DNA of 7,309 nucleotides from Pseudomonadota bacterium. Its GTDB lineage: Bacteria > Pseudomonadota > Gammaproteobacteria > Xanthomonadales > Rhodanobacteraceae. Below, in pieces: positions 1 through 5,994 of this stretch (position 1 is the stretch's first letter; the number at the start of each line of letters is the position of its first letter). Made by a program: the position numbers and the translations under genes. The notes under the pieces were generated by a model that saw only the letters and a list, made by a program, of their open reading frames with translations, was not told where the DNA came from and did not search any database. The stretch spans positions 1 through 7,309 of the forward strand of contig JAJZGE010000079.1 in assembly GCA_021798675.1 (NCBI GenBank). The letters run 5' to 3'.

Positions 1-730
1 CGACCAGCGCGTCGATACCTTCGAGCACGCGGTTCGCCGCCGGTGTGCCGGGACCGCTGGCGTGCTCCTGGTCATCCAGCGAAGCAAAGTAGGCGGTCAT
101 GAACTGCGGCTTGCGCGTCTCCAGCAATTTCACCATGAAGCGGGCGCGATTCTGGTCACCGGCGAGGCTCTCGTCGATGCCGTCGGCATACGGGCCGAGG
201 CCCTGTTCCAGTGACGGCAGCAGGCCCGGCGTGGCCAGCGCGGCGAGCAGCTTGCGGTCGTCCGGGGTGCCGGCGCGCCAGATCTGCGGCAGGTTCCAGT
301 CCACCGGCGCGCCCACGCTGACCGGCCAGTGCACGTTGGCGGTGCTCAGCCCGGCCGCGCGCGCCGCGTCCCACAGCGTGGGCACGCGGATGTCGCTGGC
401 GTACCAGTCCCAGCCCTGCTGGTTCTTGTTGTAGGGATCGAAGGTGAGGTTGCCGCCGATCCCGTGCAGGTTCGGCGACACGCCGGTGAGGATCGTGGTG
501 TGGCTGGGATAGGTCAGCGTGGGCAGCACGCCGCGCACGTCGCTGGCATACGCGCCGCGGGTGAGGAACGCCTGCAGGTTCGGCAGCTTGATGCCGCGCT
601 GCTGCGCGTCGATCACGTCGGCCGGGCGCAAACCGTCGATCGAGATCAGCAGCACCGGCCGCGCGAGGCTGGCGCCCGATGCCAGCAATGACGAAAGGCC
701 CAGCAGCAGGGCAGGCAGAAAGTGGCGCAT
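1..730 (-). CDS. Exported type I phosphodiesterase / nucleotide pyrophosphatase (NPP family), 3' end cut off by window edge
   Basis: The first 243 residues are present; the gene runs off the left edge. I translated it by hand from the ATG at 730. Residues 1-23 are a signal peptide (basic start, leucine-rich core, ending ASLA before RPVL), so the enzyme should be periplasmic or secreted. Seen in sequence: metal-ligand Asp32 in LISIDG; the nucleophile block TLTYPSHTTILTG (71-83) with Thr73 in the position of the NPP nucleophile; NLHGIGGN (87-94), whose Asn94 matches the conserved active-site Asn; and SLDDQEHASGP (217-227), supplying Asp219 and His223 of the second metal site. Known of the family: two-zinc enzymes that hydrolyse nucleotide phosphodiester or pyrophosphate bonds, with a well-studied Xanthomonas member. 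The remaining metal ligands (the DHG block) would lie beyond the edge. An ectonucleotidase or general phosphodiesterase role is inference; the substrate cannot be read from the sequence. It lies 123 bases downstream of the HD-GYP gene. Confidence 0.92.
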   Translation of the reverse strand, partial: MRHFLPALLLGLSSLLASGASLARPVLLISIDGLRPADVIDAQQRGIKLPNLQAFLTRGAYASDVRGVLPTLTYPSHTTILTGVSPNLHGIGGNLTFDPYNKNQQGWDWYASDIRVPTLWDAARAAGLSTANVHWPVSVGAPVDWNLPQIWRAGTPDDRKLLAALATPGLLPSLEQGLGPYADGIDESLAGDQNRARFMVKLLETRKPQFMTAYFASLDDQEHASGPGTPAANRVLEGIDALV

Positions 731-761
731 GCGAGAGTCCCATTGGAGATTCTCCGCATGC
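727..761 (-). promoter_or_regulatory. Hairpin over the start codon of the pyrophosphatase gene
   Basis: In the minus-strand transcript, GCATGCGGAGA (761-751) can pair with TCTCGCATGC (736-727). This gives 10 base pairs with one bulged G and a 14-base loop. The ATG start (730-728) lies inside the 3' arm, and the only Shine-Dalgarno-like bases near it (GGGA, seven bases before the ATG) lie in the loop. A second, smaller fold, GGAG-AAT-CTCC (755-745), competes for the 5' arm. Such a fold could limit ribosome access. That role is inference, helped or confounded by the fact that GCATGC is itself palindromic. Confidence 0.35.
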
Positions 762-789
762 TCAACGGCCTGCGCTGCAATCGTGTGAC

Positions 790-849
790 AACGATCCTTC
801 GTTTCCGCTTTGGCCGTCCGCGGCCGGGTGCGCTCAATCGATTGCGCGC
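790..849. repeat. Three small inverted repeats between the HD-GYP gene and the pyrophosphatase gene
   Basis: The 123-base gap (731-853) holds no gene. It contains three successive inverted repeats. The first, 830-849, is a 20-base palindrome with one mismatched pair, centred on CAATCGATTG, and starts five bases after the HD-GYP stop codon. The second, 812-825, is GGCCG-TCCG-CGGCC. The third, 790-803, is AACGA-TCCT-TCGTT. None is followed on the minus strand by a run of T, so a classical intrinsic terminator is not supported. They could fold at the 3' end of the upstream mRNA or act as protein-binding sites. I see no convincing -35/-10 pair here. Confidence 0.4.
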
Positions 850-853
850 AGCT

Positions 854-3373
854 TCATTCCGGCACAGCGTAAGCCTGCTCACGAAACAGCCGCAGGCAGG
901 CATCGACCACCATCGGGTCGTATACGCTGCCGTTGCCGCGTTCGATTTCAGCCAGTGCATGATCGATTCCCAGCCCGTGACGGTAGGGCCGTCGCGAGGC
1001 CATGGACTCCACCACGTCGGCGACCATCACGATGCGCGCCTCGAGGATGATTTCATCCCCCTGCAGGCCGCGCGGGTAACCACTGCCGTCCATGCGCTCG
1101 TGATGTTGCCAGGCAACCTCGGCCACCGGCCACGGCAAGTCGATGTCCTTGAGCAGGTCGTAGCCAGTCTGCGGATGCATCTGGATCAGACCCCATTCCG
1201 TGGCCGTGAGCGGGTCGAGCTTGGTGAGAATCTCCAGCGGAATGCTGATCTTGCCGATATCGTGCAGGCTGCCGGCCACGCGCAGGCCCTGCAGACGCTG
1301 CGCATCCAGGCCCAGTTCGGCACCGATCGCCGCCGCGATCAGGCCGACCCGACCCGAGTGGCCCTGGGTGTAGCGGTCGCGCAACTCGGATAGCCGGGTG
1401 GCGACCTGCACCGTGCCCATGAACGCCGATTCGAGTTGCGCCAGATGGTGCTCGCGCCATTCATCGGCGCGCAGCTTTTCCGTGATGTCCTGGATCATGC
1501 CGACGATGGCGGGATGACCACCGTAGAAGGTTCGCGTACCGTTCGCGCTGACTTCGAGCGTGCGGCCGTCCTTGCACAGGGCAGTGAAGTCGTAGCTGAT
1601 GCGGTCCACGCTACCTTCGAGACGCAGGCGGATATTCTCGAGGACGATGCCGCGATCCTTCTCGGCGACGACGCTCAACGGATCCTGGCCGATCAATTCC
1701 CCGGCGTCGGCGTAGCCCAGCATGGCCGCCATGCGCGGGTTCACGTAGACCAGCCTGCCGGCCTGGATCAGGTAGACCCCGGCAATCGACTGCTCCACCA
1801 AGCTGCGATAGCGCTCTTCGGACTCGCGCAATGCGGCCTGCACCTGCCTGCGGGCGGCCTCGTGGACGAAGTTTTCCAGTGCAAAGTTGATATTTGCAGC
1901 CATCTGCTCCAGCAGGCTGCGCGTGGCCTCATCGAAGCTGTCGGGCGATGCGCCATACAGGACCAGCACGCCGAAGATCGCGCCGCCTTGCCGCAACGGC
2001 AGTGAAGCCACGGCGCCCAAACCAAAACGGGCGCCGCGCGCATGCCAGGGCGCGGCACGTGGGTCGTGCTGGAAATCCACAACCCACACCGACTGGCCCT
2101 CTTGCACAGCAAGACCCGCCGCGCCGTGTCCGAACGGGTTGTCCGCATCCGCCGAAATTTCGATGCCCTGCAAAAATTCGTTGACATGCTCGCCGGCACT
2201 GGCCACCGGACGGAGCAGGCGGGTGTCCGGATCGACCAGACCGATCCATGCCAGCTTCATGCCGCCGGTTTCCACCGCCACCCGGCAGATTTCCGCGAAC
2301 AGCTCGTGCTCGCTGGCGCAGCGCACGATGGCTTCGTTGCACTGCGACAGGGCATCGTACAACTGGGTCTGCCGCCGGATTTTCGCTTCGGCATGCTTGC
2401 GTGCCGTGATATCGAGCAGGACGCCGTCCACCAGCACGCCCTGACCGGCCGCATCGCGTTCGGTCACCTGACCCTTGGCCCACAACCAATGCACGCTGCC
2501 GTCAGGCCAGACCACCCTGAAATCGAATGAATAGCTGTCGGGGCCACCTGCCGCCACCGCCGCGCCAATGGATTCATGGCTCCGCGCCCGATCCTCGGGA
2601 TGGGTCGCCTGCAGGAACGTATCCATGTTCCAGCGATCCTGCCATGCCAGTCCGTACAGTTGATCGTGGTTGCGGGTACGAAACATCTGGTCGGCACTGA
2701 AGTTGTAACTCCAGGTTGCGATGCCCAGCATTTCCGTGGTCAGGCGAAGCTGGTGCTCACTTTCCCGCACCGCCTGCTCGAATGACCTTCGTTCGGAGAG
2801 ATCCCGCACCACGCCGATGGCATGCCAGCCGCCTTCCCAGCGGGCCGCCGACGTCGAAAGTTCGGCCGGGAATTCGCTGCCGTCCTTGCGCTGCGCGACG
2901 ATCTCGACCAGCTTGCCGACGTGGTCACACTCGCCGCTTTGCCCGAAACGGGCAAGCCGGTGTTCCACCGCGGCATGCCTGTGCGAGCGTCCGATCAGCA
3001 GGTGCAGCGGCTGCCCGAGCGCCTCATCGCGGGAGTACTGGAACATCCGTGTCGCCGCCGGATTCCACTCGAGGATCCGGGCGTGCGCGTCGGTGATGAT
3101 CATCGCGTCGAGCATGGCGCTGGTGGCCTGGCGGAAACGCGCCTCGCCCGCGCGCAACTTGCGGAAGACCAGCCAGTAAAGCGCGGGAGAAACGGTGAGG
3201 GCAAGCACCGCCGCGGCAATCAGATCCCAGCTGTCGTGGGCGATCGCCAGATGCATCCGCGGCGCGAGAACATCCCGCATCAACAGAATGATCACGACCT
3301 CGGTGACGAACACCGCCGCACCCGCCAGCGATACCAGGCCGAACGGACTGCGCGCCCACTTTCTGACCCCCAT
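854..3373 (-). CDS. Membrane-anchored c-di-GMP phosphodiesterase, PAS-PAS-GAF-PAS-HD-GYP
   Basis: An 839-residue protein that should hydrolyse c-di-GMP at the inner membrane. Two transmembrane helices (about 11-32 and 50-70) flank a loop of only about 18 residues, so sensing is probably cytoplasmic. Input domains in order: PAS (about 80-198), PAS of the PAS_3 type with HPEDRA (about 205-328), GAF (about 339-499) and PAS (about 515-633). The HD-GYP domain fills 653-839 and keeps its signature residues: His672 in GHSGRV, His704-Asp705 in LHDIGK, His733 in MHP, His757-His758 in QHHERMDGSGYP, GYP at 765-767, and Asp786 in VADVVESM. An active phosphodiesterase is therefore expected. The start at 3373 is chosen because GGGAGG lies four bases upstream; the ATG 17 codons further up (3424) has no ribosome-binding site. 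The gene lies 119 bases downstream of a diguanylate cyclase gene on the same strand, suggesting opposing control of one pool. The ligands of the sensor domains cannot be read from the sequence. Confidence 0.95.
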   Translation of the reverse strand: MGVRKWARSPFGLVSLAGAAVFVTEVVIILLMRDVLAPRMHLAIAHDSWDLIAAAVLALTVSPALYWLVFRKLRAGEARFRQATSAMLDAMIITDAHARILEWNPAATRMFQYSRDEALGQPLHLLIGRSHRHAAVEHRLARFGQSGECDHVGKLVEIVAQRKDGSEFPAELSTSAARWEGGWHAIGVVRDLSERRSFEQAVRESEHQLRLTTEMLGIATWSYNFSADQMFRTRNHDQLYGLAWQDRWNMDTFLQATHPEDRARSHESIGAAVAAGGPDSYSFDFRVVWPDGSVHWLWAKGQVTERDAAGQGVLVDGVLLDITARKHAEAKIRRQTQLYDALSQCNEAIVRCASEHELFAEICRVAVETGGMKLAWIGLVDPDTRLLRPVASAGEHVNEFLQGIEISADADNPFGHGAAGLAVQEGQSVWVVDFQHDPRAAPWHARGARFGLGAVASLPLRQGGAIFGVLVLYGASPDSFDEATRSLLEQMAANINFALENFVHEAARRQVQAALRESEERYRSLVEQSIAGVYLIQAGRLVYVNPRMAAMLGYADAGELIGQDPLSVVAEKDRGIVLENIRLRLEGSVDRISYDFTALCKDGRTLEVSANGTRTFYGGHPAIVGMIQDITEKLRADEWREHHLAQLESAFMGTVQVATRLSELRDRYTQGHSGRVGLIAAAIGAELGLDAQRLQGLRVAGSLHDIGKISIPLEILTKLDPLTATEWGLIQMHPQTGYDLLKDIDLPWPVAEVAWQHHERMDGSGYPRGLQGDEIILEARIVMVADVVESMASRRPYRHGLGIDHALAEIERGNGSVYDPMVVDACLRLFREQAYAVPE

Positions 3374-3377
3374 CGTG

Positions 3378-3383
3378 CCTCCC
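3378..3383 (-). promoter_or_regulatory. Ribosome-binding site of the HD-GYP gene
   Basis: The minus strand reads GGGAGG, then CACG, then ATG. The match to the Shine-Dalgarno consensus is strong, with a slightly short four-base spacing. It decides the start at 3373 over the in-frame ATG at 3424. Confidence 0.75.
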
Positions 3384-3473
3384 GATCGACGTGTTGCTGC
3401 TCGTGCTGGACTGGCAAAGAGCATACCGCGTCAGCAGCGGCGCGAATCGGCGCACCGGACTGCCGTTTGCGGA

Positions 3474-3490
3474 CGGGCTGTGATCGCCCG
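3474..3490 (-). other. Short hairpin just after the diguanylate cyclase stop codon
   Basis: The minus strand reads CGGGC-GATCACA-GCCCG, a 5-base-pair stem with a 7-base loop, starting two bases after the stop codon of the cyclase gene. No T-run follows, so it is a weak candidate for a 3' mRNA structure and not a clear terminator. The rest of the 119-base gap (3374-3492) holds no gene. A TATGCT at 3424-3419 on the minus strand could be a -10 box for the HD-GYP gene, but no matching -35 box is evident. Confidence 0.25.
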
Positions 3491-3492
3491 GA

Positions 3493-5706
3493 CTAGGCAG
3501 GGTGCCCCGTGGGCGGCTGCCCGGTCGCGCCCGCGCCGTCGACCAGCGGCCCCGGCTCGAATACCTCGAAACGATGGCGGCCCTGCTGCTTCGCCCGATA
3601 CAACGCAGTATCCGCGTCGCGCAGCAGTTCATCGCTGCCGCCGTAGCAATGGTCGCCGATCGCGATGCCGATGCTGATCGAAGGCACCAGAACCGTACCT
3701 GCCACCTGGATCGGCTCGCTCAGCACCTGCAACACGCGCTTCGCCACGTTGATGGCGGCAACCGGCGTCTCGAGGTCTTCCAGCACGATGCAGAATTCAT
3801 CCCCGGAAAGTCGCGCCACCACCTCGGGATCGCGCACGCACAGCTGCAGTCGGCGGGCGACCATTTTCAGGAACTCGTCGCCGGCGAGGTGGCCGAGGCT
3901 GTCGTTGATCGCCTTGAAATGATCGAGATCGAGATACAGCAGCGCGCAGCGCCGCTCCGGCCTGCGCTGCATCGTGCCGAGCAGGCGGTCCACCCGGTCG
4001 CACAGGAAGCCGCGGTTGGGCAGGCCGGTCAACGGGTCGTGCATGACCTGGTGCCTGAGCTGCTCCTGCACCCGCTCGCGCTCGACAATCTGCCGGCGCA
4101 GTTCCTGCGTGCGTTCCTCGACCCGCTGTTCCAGCTGCTCCTTGGCCTGCTGCAGCGAGGCTGCCGAGCGGCGGCGGTGAATGCTGTTGGCGATTTGCGA
4201 GGCGGCGAAGGCAAGCAGCTCCTGATCCGCCATGGCGTAGACCACCGCCTGGTCCAGACTCTGCACCGTCACCAGGCCGATTACTTCATCGCCAACCAAC
4301 AGCGGCACCCCGAGCCAGCTCATCGCCGGCTCACCCACATGCTGCAGCACCACCTCGCCCTGCTGGCTCAGCGCATCGATCTCGGCACGCTGCCGCAACA
4401 GCACCGGGCTCGCCTTGCGCAGGACGTATTCGCTCAAACCACCGCCAATCGGCCGCGATGGCATGCTGCGTATGCTGGTGTCCACGTAATACGGAAAATC
4501 AAGCCGCTGCCGGTCGTCCGAGATCAGGGCGATGAAGAAGTTCTCCGCATGCAGCAACCCGCCCACCACGGCATGCACACGTTCGTAGAACTCGCTCTCG
4601 TCGATGTCGGCGGTAGCCAGCTGAGCCAGCTGAAACAGCGCTGCCTGCAGTTGTTCGGCGCGCTGCCGTTCCCTGACTTCGCGCTGCAGGGCCTGATTGG
4701 CCTCGACCAGTTCGCGCGTGCGCAGCTGGACGCGATGCTCCAGCTCGTCCTTGCCCTGTCTGCGCTCCAGCGCGGTGAGCACGTGACTGGCGACAAACTC
4801 CAGCACCGCGCGATCCTGTTCCGAGTAGCCGATATGTGGCTGGTAGCTCTGCACCACCAGCCCACCGCAGACCCGGCCGTCGCGCCGCATCGGCACGCCC
4901 AGCCAGTCGGTAGCGTCCGGTCCCACGATATTCAGCGGTCCGTCCACCTGTTCGCGCAGCTGCTCCATGTTGCCCAGCATCGACCGGCCGCCGGTCAGCA
5001 GGTGCCAGGTCAGCGAGTACGGCTGCGCGGCCAGCGGCTCATCGACGGTGGTATCCGGAATCTGCGAATCCTCGACATCCACGTAGTAAATGAAGCGCAT
5101 CGTCTCGCGCGACGGCTCGTAGCGCACGATGAAGAAATTTTCGCCGTACATGAGCGTGCCTACGATGTCGTGCAGACGACGCAGCATCTCGGCCATGGGC
5201 AGGTCCGAACCGGCCAGATCGGCCATCGAGAACAGCGCGTGCTGCAGCCGCTCCGATCGCTCCAGCTGCCGGTGCGACTCATGCAGGCCGGCCAGTTCCA
5301 GCGCAAGGCGCAAATGATGACGGGCCAGCGCGAAGTGCAACTCGAGCCACGCGCGCAGTTCCTGTTCATGCTGCTCAACCGCGAAATGCAGCAACAGCAC
5401 GATGGGCTGATCCGCCAGCACGCGCCACGCCACTCGTCGCCGATCCGCACTCAGGGCGTACCCGTCACTGTCCAGCACTGCCCGTGCCCAGTCTGCCTCG
5501 GCCAGCGTCACTGGCGCACTGCACGGCCGCGTCCTGCCATCGTTCCACAACAGGCAGGCTCGCTCGCAGCCGGGCCACGCGCCGGCCATGGCCACGATGA
5601 CGGCACCGACATCCCACTGTGTCTGCGCGTCGATCAGGCGTCGCTGCCACACCATCAGCTCCTGCGTCAAAGGCAGTGGCTGGCTCGGAGCATGCCGTTC
5701 GTTCAT
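3493..5706 (-). CDS. Diguanylate cyclase with tandem GAF domains (GAF-GAF-GGDEF)
   Basis: A 737-residue protein with no signal peptide or clear membrane helix, so probably cytoplasmic. It should make c-di-GMP from two GTP. Order: an N-terminal region (about 15-135) that looks like a degenerate GAF fold; a helix rich in coiled-coil character (about 135-160); GAF1 (about 163-313, ENFFIV and YYVD); a signalling helix (about 313-356); GAF2 (about 369-510, ENFFIA and FPYYVD); a second signalling helix (about 514-555, LEQRVEERTQEL); and GGDEF (about 553-717). Catalytic features seen: DPLTGLPNR (557-565), metal-binding Asp593/Asp595 in YLDLDHFKAIND, GHLAGDEF (605-612), and the signature SGDEF (634-638). 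Position 625-628 reads RDPE, so the usual RxxD inhibition site is RxxE. There is no EAL domain. The start at 5706 is chosen for its GAGGAA site nine bases upstream; an in-frame extension to 5955 reads as arginine-rich non-coding sequence. The neighbouring HD-GYP gene encodes the opposing activity. Confidence 0.95.
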   Translation of the reverse strand: MNERHAPSQPLPLTQELMVWQRRLIDAQTQWDVGAVIVAMAGAWPGCERACLLWNDGRTRPCSAPVTLAEADWARAVLDSDGYALSADRRRVAWRVLADQPIVLLLHFAVEQHEQELRAWLELHFALARHHLRLALELAGLHESHRQLERSERLQHALFSMADLAGSDLPMAEMLRRLHDIVGTLMYGENFFIVRYEPSRETMRFIYYVDVEDSQIPDTTVDEPLAAQPYSLTWHLLTGGRSMLGNMEQLREQVDGPLNIVGPDATDWLGVPMRRDGRVCGGLVVQSYQPHIGYSEQDRAVLEFVASHVLTALERRQGKDELEHRVQLRTRELVEANQALQREVRERQRAEQLQAALFQLAQLATADIDESEFYERVHAVVGGLLHAENFFIALISDDRQRLDFPYYVDTSIRSMPSRPIGGGLSEYVLRKASPVLLRQRAEIDALSQQGEVVLQHVGEPAMSWLGVPLLVGDEVIGLVTVQSLDQAVVYAMADQELLAFAASQIANSIHRRRSAASLQQAKEQLEQRVEERTQELRRQIVERERVQEQLRHQVMHDPLTGLPNRGFLCDRVDRLLGTMQRRPERRCALLYLDLDHFKAINDSLGHLAGDEFLKMVARRLQLCVRDPEVVARLSGDEFCIVLEDLETPVAAINVAKRVLQVLSEPIQVAGTVLVPSISIGIAIGDHCYGGSDELLRDADTALYRAKQQGRHRFEVFEPGPLVDGAGATGQPPTGHPA

Positions 5707-5715
5707 CACAGGAAT

Positions 5716-5721
5716 TTCCTC
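5716..5721 (-). promoter_or_regulatory. Ribosome-binding site of the diguanylate cyclase gene
   Basis: The minus strand reads GAGGAA, nine bases before the ATG at 5706. It supports this start over the earlier in-frame ATG codons. The site is part of an 11-base palindrome (AGGAA-A-TTCCT on the minus strand, 5720-5710), which could fold as AGGA-AAT-TCCT and partly cover the site. Confidence 0.65.
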
Positions 5722-5847
5722 GGCAGCACGTCGGTTGGTGCGTCTGGATCGGCAAATGGACTTCGCTCGGAGAATGCCCCCGGACCGGGTGCCGGCGCGT
5801 CGTCTGGGCTGTGGCGACATCCGGTTGCCCGGGCTCCCCTGTCCGTA

Positions 5848-5871
5848 GTCTGTCTGATCCATGCAACAGAC
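5848..5871. promoter_or_regulatory. Inverted repeat, possible operator upstream of the cyclase gene
   Basis: The arms GTCTGT (5848-5853) and ACAGAC (5866-5871) are exact reverse complements separated by 12 bases. The centre-to-centre distance of 18 bases is not a whole number of helical turns. Six-base arms can occur by chance in a gap this long, so this is only a candidate site. Confidence 0.2.
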
Positions 5872-5994
5872 GGGCCGGAAAGCATGGCCAAAGCGTGATG
5901 TGCGTCTCGCATTGCGCATCCCGTGGCCCGGCGTTTGGCCGCTTCCCCGGGACACGGGGTATTCGCGCTCGTTGCGGCATCGTTCCCGGCGCGA

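Larger units (their letters stand above)
5707..5994 (-). other. 288-base intergenic region upstream of the cyclase gene
   Basis: This is the longest gap in the window and I see no credible gene in it. It holds CCCCG-TGTCC-CGGGG on the minus strand (5959-5945), 35 bases after the stop of the MdoB-like gene and without a T-run. It also holds an inverted repeat with 6-base arms, GTCTGT at 5848-5853 and ACAGAC at 5866-5871, separated by 12 bases. The latter has the shape of a regulator half-site pair, about 140 bases before the cyclase start. I could not pick out a confident sigma-70 promoter, but the length suggests the cyclase promoter lies here. Confidence 0.4.

Noticed and set aside
156..743. 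A 195-codon minus-strand frame overlapping the pyrophosphatase gene
   Set aside because: It is a frame shadow: the neighbouring frame from 730 has a signal peptide and all expected NPP motifs.
812..825. Intrinsic terminator at the GC-rich stem downstream of the HD-GYP gene
   Set aside because: The stem is followed on the minus strand by AAAGCGG and not by a T-run, so it does not meet the usual pattern.
3374..3424. 17-codon N-terminal extension of the HD-GYP protein
   Set aside because: No ribosome-binding site precedes the ATG at 3424, whereas GGGAGG precedes the ATG at 3373.
3502..5898. A 798-codon open frame on the plus strand, antisense to almost the whole cyclase gene
   Set aside because: Its translation is rich in His, Gln and Arg with no recognisable domain, as expected for the reverse strand of a GC-rich gene. 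The minus-strand frame has complete GAF and GGDEF motifs and a good ribosome-binding site.
5707..5955. 83-codon N-terminal extension of the cyclase frame
   Set aside because: The added sequence is Arg/Gly/Pro-rich with no domain features, while a clear ribosome-binding site precedes the ATG at 5706.
5707..5994. A c-di-GMP riboswitch upstream of the cyclase gene
   Set aside because: I looked for the conserved GEMM core and did not see it here or in the other gaps. A covariance-model search would settle it.
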